26,815 nt of DNA from an uncultured Mollicutes bacterium (GTDB lineage: Bacteria; Bacillota_I; Bacilli_A; Acholeplasmatales; JAEDCM01). The translations under genes were made by a program, and so were the position numbers. Where the stretch lies: positions 1 through 26,815 of the forward strand of contig CAMVDS010000012.1 of NCBI GenBank assembly GCA_947166335.1, read 5' to 3'. Positions 1 to 8,657 of the stretch are shown in pieces. The notes under the pieces were generated by a model. It saw only the letters and a list, made by a program, of their open reading frames with translations. It did not search any database and had not been told where the DNA came from. The first letter of the stretch is position 1. Each line of letters starts with the position of its first letter.

Positions 1-3000
1 TCATTAGCACCATGGCAAATAGCAGCAACATATACATGTCCATAGCTCATTGCGATAGCAGCTAAATCTTTCTTCTTGTTTTCTTTTCCACTTGCTGTAA
101 ACTTAGCAATTGAACCATATCTAGCAGATTTAGATGATTGTCCACCTGTGTTAGAGTAAACTTCTGTATCTACTACTAGAATGTTTACATCAGCCTTATT
201 AGCGATAACATGGTCTAATCCACCGTAACCGATGTCATAACCCCAACCATCTCCACCGATGATCCATTGTGAATGTTTAATGATGAAGTCTTTTAATTCA
301 AGAGCTTCTTTAGCAGCAGAGCTGTTTTCTTTAGCAAGTGCAGCAGAAAGCTTTTCTTGTAATTCGATTGACTTATCGCCATCTTTTCTATTCTTAATCC
401 ATTCTTCTGCTAAAGCATTAGTTTCTGCAGAGAATACATCTTTATTATTTACTAAGATAGTTTGTAATCTATCTCTAATTGTTTCATAAGCCATCTTCAT
501 ACCGAATCCAAATTCAGCATTGTCTTCGAATAATGAGTTAGCCCAAGCAGGTCCCATACCCTTAGCATTTGTTGTGTAAGGACTTGATGGGAATGAACCT
601 GAATAAATTGAAGTACATCCTGTTGCATTAGCAACGATCATTCTATCACCGAATAATTGAGAGATTGCTTTGATGTATGGAGTTTCTCCACATCCACCAC
701 AAGCTCCTGAGAATTCGAATAGAGGTTGAGCGAATCCAACGTTCTTAACGTTTGACTTATCAACTTTCTTGTATGAAACGTTATCAAAGAAGTATTTAGC
801 TTCTTTATCTTGTCCTTCTTCAATAGCCTTATGGATTGGTTCCATAACTAGAGAGTTAGTTGGACAAACTGTTGTACATACACCACAACCTGTACAATCT
901 AATGTAGAGATTTGTAGAGTATATTTGAATCCAGCGTATTCCTTTGGTACTTTAACATCTAAGTATTGAGTAGTCTTTGGAGCATTCTTAGCTTCTACTT
1001 CGTCTACTAAGAATGGTCTAATAACTGCATGTGGACATACGAATACACACTTATTACATTGGATACAAGCTTTCTTATCGCCTTCTGCATTAGCAATCCA
1101 CTTAGGAACGTTAATAGCAACACCACGCTTTTCATAAGCAGCTGTACCAGCAGGCATTCTACCATCTTGGTAATCCTTGAATGCAGATACTGGAAGACTA
1201 TCTCCATCAATAGCATTGATAACATCAGCGATGTTACGTACGAAATCAGGACGGTTAGCATCAACCTTCTTAGCTTCAACTGTTAAGTTAGCCCATTCAG
1301 GATTAACTTTAACTTCAACTAATCCAGTAGCACCTACTTCGATAGCTCTGAAGTTTTGATCAACTAAAGCTTGACCTTTCTTAGCATATGTCTTTTCAGC
1401 CATATACTTCATATATTCTTGTGCCTTATCATATGGCATAATTTGTTGATTTAATTTGAAGAATGCAGATTGCATAATTGTGTTTACACCAAGACCTGGT
1501 CTAAATCCACATTCAAGAGCTAACTTATTACCATTGATGATATATAATTTAGCTTTCTTTTCAGCTAATTGTTTCTTTACTTTATTAGGAAGTAAAGTTT
1601 CAATTTCTTCTGCTGGAGTAACTGTATTTAGTAAGAATGTTCCACCTTTTCTTAATCCCTTTAACATATCGAACTTTTCAAGATATGCATCAAGTGAACA
1701 AGATACGAAGTGAGGTTGTTCTACTAAGTAAGTTGATCTAATTGGTTTTTCAGAGAAACGTAAGTGAAGTCTAGTAGATCCTCCTGATTTCTTTGAGTCG
1801 TAAGCTGCATAGCTTTGAGCATATAAATCAGTATGATCACCAACGATCTTACAAATGTTCTTACAAGCACCTACTGTACCATCTGAACCTAAACCAAAGA
1901 ATAATAATTCTGTTGTTGACTTGTCAGCAACGTCGATAGATTTCTTAATTGGAAGAGATGTGAATGTAACATCATCTGTAATACCAATAGTGAATCTAGC
2001 CTTTGGCTTCTTGCTAGCTAAGTTATCATAAACTGCTAAGATTTGTGATGGTGTAGTATCTTTACTTGCTAAACCATATCTACCACCAATTACTAGTGGA
2101 GCTTTTTCTGTTCCGTAGAATAATGCTTTTACATCTAGGAATAGAGGTTCACCGATTGAACCTGGTTCAATAGTTCTATCTAATACAGCGATTCTTTCAA
2201 CTGTCTTAGGCATAACTTTTAAGAAATATTTAGAAGAGAATGGTCTATATAGATGTACTTTAATTACACCAACCTTCTTACCCTTCTTTCTTAATACATC
2301 GATTGTTTCTTCAATAGCTTCAGTAACTGAACCCATAGCAACGATGATATCAGTTGCATCAGGTGCACCATAATAAACGAATGGAGCATAGTTTCTCTTA
2401 GTTACTTTAGAAATTTCTTTCATGTAGTTAGCTACGATATCAGGTACTGCATTATAGTATGAGTTTTGTAATTCTCTTGTTTGGAAATAAACGTCATCGT
2501 TTTGAGCTGTACCACGAGTGATAGGATGAGTTGGGTTTAAAGCACCTTCTCTAAACTTTCTTACAGCATCCATATCAATTAGTTTTTCATAAACTGAATA
2601 ATCCATTACTTCAACTCTTTGAACTTCATGACTTGTTCTAAATCCATCGAAGAAATGTAAGAATGGAACTGATGATTTAATTGCTGATAAGTGAGCAACA
2701 CCACCTAAATCCATAACTTCTTGTACTGATCCAGATGCTAACATAGCAAAACCAGTTTGACGGCATGCCATAACATCTTGGTGATCTCCAAAGATTGCTA
2801 AGCTTTGAGCTGCAAGTGCTCTAGCTGCAACATGAATTACACCTGGTAATAATTGACCAGCAATTTTATACATATTAGGAATCTTTAATAACAAACCTTG
2901 ACTGGCAGTATAAGTTGTTGTTAAAGCACCTACTTGTAATGAACCATGTACTGAACCAACTGCTCCAGCTTCGCTTTGCATTTCAACTACTTTAACTGGC

Positions 3001-3164
3001 ATTCCGAATAAATTCTTTTTACCTGTTGCTGCCCAAGCATCAACGAACTCTGCCATTGGTGTTGAAGGAGTAATAGGATAAATTCCGGCTACTTCTGTAA
3101 ATGCATAAGATGCCCAAGCGGCTGCTTCGTTACCATCCATTGATTTAAAGACTTTTTTAGACAT
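1..3164 (-). CDS. nifJ: Pyruvate:ferredoxin (flavodoxin) oxidoreductase, C-terminus cut by window edge
   Basis: Oxidises pyruvate with CoA to acetyl-CoA and CO2 and reduces ferredoxin; cytoplasmic, central to anaerobic energy metabolism and reversible in some organisms. The minus frame is open from the ATG at 3164 to base 3 (1054 codons); single-chain enzymes of this family are about 1170-1180 residues, so roughly 120 C-terminal residues lie outside. The N-terminus has the family's substrate-domain region (GIYPITPSTPMAEFVD). Two ferredoxin-type 4Fe-4S motifs follow: CIQCNKCVFVCP at about residue 700 and CTGCGVCTTVCP at about 757. Further on are the CGGCGETPY cluster region and the thiamine-diphosphate motif GGDGWGYDIGYGG near residue 967, then NTGGQSSKS. 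AAGGAGG sits 8 nt before the start. It is transcribed alone from its own promoter. Short antisense frames inside it are shadows. Confidence 0.97.
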   Translation of the reverse strand, partial: MSKKVFKSMDGNEAAAWASYAFTEVAGIYPITPSTPMAEFVDAWAATGKKNLFGMPVKVVEMQSEAGAVGSVHGSLQVGALTTTYTASQGLLLKIPNMYKIAGQLLPGVIHVAARALAAQSLAIFGDHQDVMACRQTGFAMLASGSVQEVMDLGGVAHLSAIKSSVPFLHFFDGFRTSHEVQRVEVMDYSVYEKLIDMDAVRKFREGALNPTHPITRGTAQNDDVYFQTRELQNSYYNAVPDIVANYMKEISKVTKRNYAPFVYYGAPDATDIIVAMGSVTEAIEETIDVLRKKGKKVGVIKVHLYRPFSSKYFLKVMPKTVERIAVLDRTIEPGSIGEPLFLDVKALFYGTEKAPLVIGGRYGLASKDTTPSQILAVYDNLASKKPKARFTIGITDDVTFTSLPIKKSIDVADKSTTELLFFGLGSDGTVGACKNICKIVGDHTDLYAQSYAAYDSKKSGGSTRLHLRFSEKPIRSTYLVEQPHFVSCSLDAYLEKFDMLKGLRKGGTFLLNTVTPAEEIETLLPNKVKKQLAEKKAKLYIINGNKLALECGFRPGLGVNTIMQSAFFKLNQQIMPYDKAQEYMKYMAEKTYAKKGQALVDQNFRAIEVGATGLVEVKVNPEWANLTVEAKKVDANRPDFVRNIADVINAIDGDSLPVSAFKDYQDGRMPAGTAAYEKRGVAINVPKWIANAEGDKKACIQCNKCVFVCPHAVIRPFLVDEVEAKNAPKTTQYLDVKVPKEYAGFKYTLQISTLDCTGCGVCTTVCPTNSLVMEPIHKAIEEGQDKEAKYFFDNVSYKKVDKSNVKNVGFAQPLFEFSGACGGCGETPYIKAISQLFGDRMIVANATGCTSIYSGSFPSSPYTTNAKGMGPAWANSLFEDNAEFGFGMKMAYETIRDRLQTILVNNKDVFSAETNALAEEWIKNRKDGDKSIELQEKLSAALAKENSSAAKEALELKDFIIKHSQWIIGGDGWGYDIGYGGLDHVIANKADVNILVVDTEVYSNTGGQSSKSARYGSIAKFTASGKENKKKDLAAIAMSYGHVYVAAICHGAN

Positions 3165-3191
3165 AAATAAAATCCTCCTTATTTTTTTCGT

Positions 3192-3227
3192 CTATTTAAT
3201 TATATAACTTTAAGTTATATTTTTCAA
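3192..3227 (-). promoter_or_regulatory. nifJ promoter, near-consensus sigma-A type
   Basis: On the minus strand TTGAAA (3222-3227), a 17-nt spacer and TATAAT (3199-3204) form a near-perfect promoter. Predicted start is near 3192, giving a leader of about 28 nt that contains the AAGGAGG site. A second possible -10 (TATACT) lies further upstream with a poor -35. Confidence 0.75.
3202..3220. promoter_or_regulatory. Palindromic operator candidate in the nifJ promoter
   Basis: ATATAACTT-T-AAGTTATAT is a perfect inverted repeat with 9-bp arms around one base. It fills most of the -35/-10 spacer and overlaps three bases of the -10. A protein bound here would block RNA polymerase. It does not match the Rex or Fnr consensus I know, so the regulator is unknown. 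The AT-richness makes chance possible. Confidence 0.5.
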
Positions 3228-3290
3228 CATAAAGAAAGCACTTTTATTTTATAAATAAACATAGTATATCCAATTAGTTTACATAAGCAC

Positions 3291-3315
3291 AAAAAAAGAC
3301 TGTACAAAACAGTCT
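3291..3315 (-). terminator. Intrinsic terminator after csp
   Basis: On the minus strand AGACTG, a 7-nt loop and CAGTCT are followed by a run of T (3291-3297). It lies 18 nt after the csp stop codon and just upstream of the nifJ promoter, insulating the two genes. Confidence 0.85.
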
Positions 3316-3332
3316 CTTATATCGCAATTAAT

Positions 3333-3530
3333 CTATTTTTTTACTACATTAGTTGCTTGAGGACCTTTAGGGCCATCATTAATTTCAAATTCAACAGCTT
3401 GACCTTCGTCTAATGATTTATATCCTTCAGATTGGATTTGTGAATAATGTACGAATACATCTTTTCCATCTTCTGTAGAAATAAAACCATAACCTTTTTC
3501 AGCGTTAAACCATTTAACCTTACCTGTCAT
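3333..3530 (-). CDS. csp: Cold-shock domain protein (CspA family)
   Basis: Small single-stranded nucleic-acid-binding protein of 65 residues, the usual length of bacterial Csp proteins. It is an RNA chaperone that melts secondary structure in the cytoplasm. The single cold-shock domain has both RNA-binding motifs: KGYGFI (RNP1-like, residues 12-17) and VFVHY (RNP2-like, residues 25-29). The N-terminus [13 protein letters not shown] is typical. A GGAG site lies about 12 nt before the ATG, slightly distant. It has its own promoter (TTGTTA/TATAAT) and terminator, so it is monocistronic. The predicted leader of about 54 nt is shorter than the long thermosensing leaders of enterobacterial cspA. 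Whether it is cold-induced cannot be told from the sequence. Confidence 0.96.
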   Translation of the reverse strand: MTGKVKWFNAEKGYGFISTEDGKDVFVHYSQIQSEGYKSLDEGQAVEFEINDGPKGPQATNVVKK

Positions 3531-3590
3531 TATTTTAGTACTACTCCTTTGCTTAATATAAGCATAACAATATCGCTACACCCATAAATA

Positions 3591-3619
3591 ATTATATATC
3601 ATTTTATTTTTTTTAACAA
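3591..3619 (-). promoter_or_regulatory. csp promoter
   Basis: TTGTTA (3614-3619), a 17-nt spacer and TATAAT (3591-3596) on the minus strand, just downstream of the preceding gene's terminator. Predicted start is near 3584. Confidence 0.65.
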
Positions 3620-3639
3620 TACAAAAGTTAATAATAAGT

Positions 3640-3665
3640 AAATAAAAGACTAGCGGCTGCTAGTC
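3640..3665 (-). terminator. Intrinsic terminator of the HTH/MORN/LRR gene group, containing a stop codon
   Basis: A perfect 7-bp stem, GACTAGC-(4 nt)-GCTAGTC (3648-3665), is followed on the minus strand by CTTTTATTT. The TAG stop of the upstream gene (3660-3662) is inside the 5' arm. Confidence 0.85.
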
Positions 3666-4502
3666 CTTCTTTTTCTTTATTATATGTAAGTCTTTCTTTC
3701 TTCTATAAATCATAATTGCTTGAGGTATATGATAAATTGGAATTAATAATAACATTATCCATAATGGATGCCACATATTAAAGTATGAAGCACATAATAC
3801 ATATATTCCAACTAATAAGAAACAAATATCAATATACCAAAAGAATTTATAAGAAATTGCTTTGGCAATACTTATATATGTAACAATAGTTAAGAATAAT
3901 ACCCACCAAGGATGCCACATGTCAAATACCATACCCATTGTTAAATAAATAATTAATATGAAGTTCGCATAAAGGATGAATGTTACTTTTCTTGCGGCTA
4001 TCGCAAAGCATATTAAATAGTATAGTGGAATAGTCAAGAATAATAACCATCCAGGGCTCCATAAATCACATATAAATCCTAATACAACATATAATCCTAT
4101 TACAATACAAGGATAGTTAAATAAGGCTAAACTACGCCTAAATATGGAACTTCCTAAACTATAATAAACTGGAATAGATAAGAATATTGCCCATGCAGGA
4201 TGCCATGCTCCAGTAGTAAAACCTATTACTAAAAATATAGCTAAAGCAACTAATGGATAAGGAATTCTATTCCATATTATTTGTCCTTTTATAGGTTCAG
4301 AATGAAGCTTTTGCATTTCTAAGACGAAATTTGGAATATTACATTCTTCTTCATACATTTCTTTTAAGTCGATATATGACTGTTCATCTATATCTCCTGT
4401 TTCTTCCCACTTCTCTACATCTTCTTTATTAACATTTAATATTTGAGCTAATTCTTCTGTTGAATAATTACCTCTAAATCTAACTAATTCTTCTTTATCC
4501 AT
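3660..4502 (-). CDS. HTH membrane protein with four 48-residue W-x-P repeats
   Basis: 280 residues, not matched to a named family. Residues 14-36 (STEELAQILNVNKEDVEKWE and following) look like an XRE-type helix-turn-helix. After an acidic linker (37-70) the rest is membrane: four copies of a two-helix unit, each with a W-x-P-x-W corner: WHPAW (100), WSPGW (148), WHPWW (196) and WHPLW (244). The period is exactly 48 residues. The corner is followed by a conserved aliphatic stretch such as FLTIPLYY. The C-terminus is basic, presumably cytoplasmic. A membrane-anchored sensor or regulator is an inference from the layout. The start is uncertain: the nearest GGAGG is about 20 nt upstream, inside the end of the MORN gene, whose stop is 13 nt away, so translational coupling is likely. 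Confidence 0.8.
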   Translation of the reverse strand: MDKEELVRFRGNYSTEELAQILNVNKEDVEKWEETGDIDEQSYIDLKEMYEEECNIPNFVLEMQKLHSEPIKGQIIWNRIPYPLVALAIFLVIGFTTGAWHPAWAIFLSIPVYYSLGSSIFRRSLALFNYPCIVIGLYVVLGFICDLWSPGWLLFLTIPLYYLICFAIAARKVTFILYANFILIIYLTMGMVFDMWHPWWVLFLTIVTYISIAKAISYKFFWYIDICFLLVGIYVLCASYFNMWHPLWIMLLLIPIYHIPQAIMIYRRKKDLHIIKKKKD

Positions 4503-4515
4503 AAGTTTAATAGTA

Positions 4516-5424
4516 CTATTGTACTTCCTCCCTTACATCAATTAATTTATCATTATCATATGTATGATGATATTTATGGCCATCATAATCAACAAAAATA
4601 AATTCTCCCGTTTTCTTTCCTTTTATGAATTCTCCAATAAAGATTCCATTTGATGGAATGTTTAGCTTACCTTTACCAGTTAATTCATCATTTTCATAGA
4701 ATCCTTCATAGATATTTTTGTTTTTTAAAATAGCTATACCATTTTTGAATTCATCTGAAATGTTTCCTATGAAAGTATCAAATACTTCATTATCATTATA
4801 ATGATATATACCTTCAATTAGATTAGAATATTTATCAATCATACCAAAGAATCTAAAATCATCTTTTTCAACAATTCTATAAACCATATGAGTGTTTAAT
4901 TCACTAGTTAATTTTATTTGGCCATGAATTAATGTATAACCTGAATCTGTATATTCAACCTTTATACCATATGATCTATTATCATGCTCCATTATTACAC
5001 CAATACCATATTCTTTATCGTTTTTAAATTGACCTGTAAAAATATTACCATTAGCATAATAAACAGTTCCACTTCCATTTGCTAGATTGTTTTTGAATTC
5101 TCCAACATATATTTCTCCATCACTATATTCCATATAACCTATTCCATTAGCTAGATTATTTTTAAATAGTCCTTCAAAATATTTGCCATCATCAAAAATG
5201 ATTCTACCAAATCCTTCTTTATTGCCTAAATCAAATGATCCGATGTATTTAAATTTTCTAACCTTATCAATTAATGTACCAAATACATCAAATAAACCAT
5301 TCCTAAAATATCCTTCATATTTTATAGTATTTGTTTCATAAATACCATAGCCATGAGGCAAATCATTAATGATTTCTCCAGTGTATCTAGCTCCATTTAA
5401 AAGTAATTTATTCTTTACTTCCAT
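4516..5424 (-). CDS. MORN-repeat protein
   Basis: 302 residues made almost wholly of MORN-type repeats, each about 20-23 residues with a Y-x-G-x-F/x-x-G-x-G pattern. Examples are YEGYFRNGLFDVFGT, FEGLFKNNLANGIGYMEY, YVGEFKNNLANGSGTVYY and FTGQFKNDKEYGIG. I count about ten units, some degenerate. There is no signal peptide or membrane helix, so the protein is predicted cytoplasmic. MORN proteins form elongated beta-hairpin arrays that bind proteins or lipids; the partner here is unknown. AAGGAATGG precedes the ATG. It lies 46 nt after the LRR gene and 13 nt before the HTH membrane gene, and has a possible promoter of its own. The function in this bacterium cannot be inferred beyond a scaffold-like role. 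Confidence 0.88.
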   Translation of the reverse strand: MEVKNKLLLNGARYTGEIINDLPHGYGIYETNTIKYEGYFRNGLFDVFGTLIDKVRKFKYIGSFDLGNKEGFGRIIFDDGKYFEGLFKNNLANGIGYMEYSDGEIYVGEFKNNLANGSGTVYYANGNIFTGQFKNDKEYGIGVIMEHDNRSYGIKVEYTDSGYTLIHGQIKLTSELNTHMVYRIVEKDDFRFFGMIDKYSNLIEGIYHYNDNEVFDTFIGNISDEFKNGIAILKNKNIYEGFYENDELTGKGKLNIPSNGIFIGEFIKGKKTGEFIFVDYDGHKYHHTYDNDKLIDVREEVQ

Positions 5425-5441
5425 AAAACCATTCCTTTTAC

Positions 5442-5469
5442 ATTATATCACAAATTATTAATTAATCAA
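5442..5469 (-). promoter_or_regulatory. Possible internal promoter before the MORN gene
   Basis: TTGATT (5464-5469), a 16-nt spacer and TATAAT (5442-5447) on the minus strand, in the 46-nt gap between the LRR and MORN genes. It would allow the MORN and HTH membrane genes to be transcribed without the LRR gene. Confidence 0.45.
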
Positions 5470-5470
5470 T

Positions 5471-6517
5471 TTAATTAATATCCTCATAATAACTATCTAA
5501 ATATCCCTTTTTAATGAGCTTTTTTACTTTTCTATCTAAATATTTTCTCCATATTTTATTAAACCATTTAAATCTTCCAAACAATTTAATAACAATAGGA
5601 GCATTAAAATAATAAAACTTTATGAATAATCTACCATGCCAAGTACGTCTTAAATGTTTATCTCTATAACGACGTAAAACATATAATTCTTTTGTTTCAT
5701 AAGATTTATATACACAAGTAGCTATATAACATTTTTGTTTTTTAGGCATAGCAAGCTTATCTTTATAAATTGGTTCATTAACTGTCTTAGAATCTAAGAA
5801 TGCACAAGGACTTATTTTACATCCTTCTGGAGTATTAACTTTATCTAGCATAGTGCACTCTCTAAATGACCAGTCATCTAATCTTTCTACTTCTTCATGT
5901 AAGATTACTGTTTGAAGTCTAACGCAGCTATAAAAACATCCTCTAGGTATAACTTTTATACTTTTAGGAATTACTATTGCTGGTAATTCTCTACAATTCC
6001 TAAAGGCATACATTTCTAGTGTTTTTAAAGTTTCTGGTAAATTAATTTCTATTAATCTAATACAATTTTCAAATGCACTTTCTCCTATTTTAGTTAAGCC
6101 ATCTGATAAATATATTCTTTCAAGCTTACTACAATTTTTAAAAACATTCATTTCTATTATTTTTATATTAGAAGGTACTTTTAATTGAACTAAGTTACAG
6201 CATTCTTCAAATGCTCCTGGCATTATTTCTTTAACTCCTTCAGGAATAATTAAATCTTCTAAGCTTTGGCAGTTAGAGAATGCTTGATATCCTATAACTT
6301 CAACAGTTTCAGGTAACTTTATTTCATAAATATTCTTACATTCAAAAAATGTCTTTGTTAAGAGGTTTTTAACATGTGTTTTAGATAAATCTAAAAGCCT
6401 TATTTCCGGGTGATTTCTAAATATTAATGGTTTAATTTCATTTATTTCTTCTGGTAATTCAACTACTTCACTATTACCATCATAACCGATTAATACACCA
6501 TCAACGATATTAAACAT
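5471..6517 (-). CDS. BspA-like leucine-rich repeat protein with CFI-box C-terminal domain
   Basis: 348 residues. Residues 20-245 carry about nine BspA-type (LRR_5) repeats of about 23 residues, with the recurring pattern LPETVEVIGYQAFSNCQSL / IPEGVKEIMPGAFEECCNL. Residues 263-350 are different: CYIATCVYKSYETKELYVLRR... with G and YY further on. This resembles the CFI-box C-terminal domain as I remember it (C-[FY]-I-A-T, then LRxFRD, then a YY-x-x-[SA]P-like stretch). No signal peptide or sorting motif is visible, so unlike many BspA proteins it appears intracellular. AGGAGG lies 8 nt before the ATG. A TATAAT directly follows the previous terminator and may be the promoter. It is the first of three co-oriented repeat-protein genes. 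Confidence 0.85.
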   Translation of the reverse strand: MFNIVDGVLIGYDGNSEVVELPEEINEIKPLIFRNHPEIRLLDLSKTHVKNLLTKTFFECKNIYEIKLPETVEVIGYQAFSNCQSLEDLIIPEGVKEIMPGAFEECCNLVQLKVPSNIKIIEMNVFKNCSKLERIYLSDGLTKIGESAFENCIRLIEINLPETLKTLEMYAFRNCRELPAIVIPKSIKVIPRGCFYSCVRLQTVILHEEVERLDDWSFRECTMLDKVNTPEGCKISPCAFLDSKTVNEPIYKDKLAMPKKQKCYIATCVYKSYETKELYVLRRYRDKHLRRTWHGRLFIKFYYFNAPIVIKLFGRFKWFNKIWRKYLDRKVKKLIKKGYLDSYYEDIN

Positions 6518-6543
6518 ATAACCACCTCCTAAATTAATTATAG

Positions 6544-6571
6544 CAAAAAAAAGAGACTAATTTTAGTCTCT
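6544..6571 (-). terminator. Intrinsic terminator after the ligase-Nudix gene
   Basis: A perfect 9-bp stem, AGAGACTAA-TT-TTAGTCTCT (6552-6571), is followed on the minus strand by eight T. The stop codon TAG (6570-6572) overlaps the first two bases of the stem. Confidence 0.88.
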
Positions 6572-8621
6572 ATTTTAAATATGCATATGCTTTCTTTAAG
6601 ATTTCTTTATCAGAATCGTTTGTAATTGTCTTTAAAGCTTCTTCATAGCTTAACCAAATAGCTTCTATTATTTCATGTTCTTGAACAATAATCTTTTCGC
6701 TTGTAGCTGCAGCAATGAAATAAACAACATCTTTAATTGTTCCAAACTTTGGTGAATAAGTATTAATCTCTCTAAATCCTGTATCAAGTTTAACATCTAA
6801 GTATGTTTCTTCTTTAATTTCTCTTAAAGCTGTTTCTACTTCTGTTTCATTCTTTTCTACATGTCCTTTAGTAAATGAATAATGGCCTTGTTTATGTTTA
6901 GAAATTAAGAATCTTAAACCACCATTTTCATACTTATAAATAATTGCTCCACAAGACTTTTCTTTAACTGGATTAATTTCAATTTGTTTTAAGATATCAT
7001 GTCTAATAATCTTACCACTAGTTGTCTTTGGTAGTTCTTTTGCATATACTATAACTCTTGGATATTTATATGGAGCTGTATTAACTTTTACATAATCTTG
7101 TAATTCTTTTGTTAATTCATAGCTTGGTTTATATCCTTCTGCTAAATGAACTACTGCACAGATTACTTGACCACGAATTGGGTCAGGTAAGCCAATTATT
7201 GCACTTTCAGTTACTGATGGATGTGTATTTAATACACTTTCAATTTCAAATGGTCCGATACGATATCCACTAGATTTAATCATATCATCATTTCTACTTA
7301 CATACCAGAAATATCCATCATTATCCATATAAGCTATATCACCTGTATGATATATTCCTTTATAATCGATACAATCAATTCTTTGATCATTTAAAACATA
7401 GTGATCAAGTAGTCCAATTGTTGATCTTGCATTTGTAACAACTACTTCACCTGGTTCATTAATACCAGCAAATGTTCCATCCGATTTTAATAATTTAACA
7501 TCGTATAATGGAGATGGTCTACCCATACTTGCTGGTTTAACATCTAAGTACTTAAATGTACAAGTAAATGGTGTAGATTCACTTTGACCAAATCCTTCAA
7601 AAATATAATGATCTGTTAAATAGAAGAATTCTTTATTGATTTCTCCTGATAGAGGTTCTCCAGCTGTAGAGAAATGTTGAATAGATTTAACATCATCTGC
7701 TTCTAGTCCATCAGTTAAAATCAATCTATACATTGTTGGTGGAATACACATTGTTGTTGGTTTATATTTTTTAAGCATTTTTCTAAATCTAAATGCATCA
7801 AATCTAATTGGATCATATCCTAGAATTGCTGTACCGCAAATCCATTGGCCATAAATATTACCCCAACCAAACTTAGCCCAGCCTGAGTCAGCTTGAGTGA
7901 TATGTAATCCATTATTTTGAACTGCTTGCATGTATTTAGCTGTAATAATATGTCCTAGAGGATACTTCCTATTATGGATTGCCATCTTAGGATAACCACT
8001 TGTTCCACTAGTGAAATAAATAATCATTTCATCATTATTAGTTAATCCACTATATCCTTCATATTCCTCACATCTAATAAATTCTCTATTAAAATCATGT
8101 CCTATTGTTTGTGCTTTATCTGAAACAATAATAACATTCTTTAATTCTTCAGCTTCTTCCATAATACCATCTATTTGTTTTAAAACAAATGAATCATCTA
8201 TTGCGATTAATGCCTTAACGTGGGCATTTTTTAATCTATATAAAATATCTTTTTTAGTTAATTGAATACTTGCAGGAACAACTACTGCACCAATTCTATG
8301 AAGTGCTACAGCAATATACCAATATTCTGCTCTTCTTCTAAGCAAAGTTAAAACTCTATCTCCCTTTTTAATTCCTAACTTAGTGAAATAAGTTGCTGCT
8401 TTCTTAGATAGAATAGAGATATCTTTAAAAGTATATCTTTTTTCTTCATTGAAGTCATTGCAGTATAAAAGAGCTAATTTATTAGGTTCTATTTCTGCCC
8501 ATTTATCGACGATGTCTCTAGCAAAATCAAAATCCTCAGGAACGATAACCTTAAGATTTTGTTTAAAATCATCGTAATTGTCAAATTCAATTTTGTTTAA
8601 ATAGTTTTCTAATAGTTCCAT
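6570..8621 (-). CDS. Acyl-CoA synthetase (medium-chain-like, AMP-forming) fused to an Ap4A-hydrolase-like Nudix domain
   Basis: 683 residues from the ATG at 8621, chosen because AGAAGGAGG sits just before it; an upstream in-frame GTG at 8639 has no such site. Residues 1-550 are an ANL-superfamily ligase: TSGTSGYPK (204-212, ATP binding), GWAKFGWGNIYGQW as in medium-chain acyl-CoA synthetases, GFGQSES (343-349), HTGD (425-428), GYR, and the C-terminal catalytic lysine in TTSGKI (K537). Residues 557-683 are a Nudix domain with the box GHVEKNETEVETALREIKEE (from 586). It keeps G586, E592, R600, E601, E604 and E605, and has Tyr in place of the usual Gly. The KGHVEK context resembles diadenosine tetraphosphate hydrolases. 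Expected reaction: carboxylic acid + ATP + CoA to acyl-CoA. Substrate unknown. It is transcribed alone behind a T-box leader. Confidence 0.93.
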   Translation of the reverse strand: MELLENYLNKIEFDNYDDFKQNLKVIVPEDFDFARDIVDKWAEIEPNKLALLYCNDFNEEKRYTFKDISILSKKAATYFTKLGIKKGDRVLTLLRRRAEYWYIAVALHRIGAVVVPASIQLTKKDILYRLKNAHVKALIAIDDSFVLKQIDGIMEEAEELKNVIIVSDKAQTIGHDFNREFIRCEEYEGYSGLTNNDEMIIYFTSGTSGYPKMAIHNRKYPLGHIITAKYMQAVQNNGLHITQADSGWAKFGWGNIYGQWICGTAILGYDPIRFDAFRFRKMLKKYKPTTMCIPPTMYRLILTDGLEADDVKSIQHFSTAGEPLSGEINKEFFYLTDHYIFEGFGQSESTPFTCTFKYLDVKPASMGRPSPLYDVKLLKSDGTFAGINEPGEVVVTNARSTIGLLDHYVLNDQRIDCIDYKGIYHTGDIAYMDNDGYFWYVSRNDDMIKSSGYRIGPFEIESVLNTHPSVTESAIIGLPDPIRGQVICAVVHLAEGYKPSYELTKELQDYVKVNTAPYKYPRVIVYAKELPKTTSGKIIRHDILKQIEINPVKEKSCGAIIYKYENGGLRFLISKHKQGHYSFTKGHVEKNETEVETALREIKEETYLDVKLDTGFREINTYSPKFGTIKDVVYFIAAATSEKIIVQEHEIIEAIWLSYEEALKTITNDSDKEILKKAYAYLK

Positions 8622-8657
8622 ATTTCCTCCTTCTGGCACTATATGCTAGATAAAAAT

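Noticed and set aside
259..1713. Several short open frames on both strands within the first 1.7 kb, for example 259-489, 769-969, 1029-1286 and 1456-1713.
   Set aside because: They are out of frame with or antisense to the intact nifJ reading frame, which runs unbroken from 3164 to the window edge with clear cofactor motifs.
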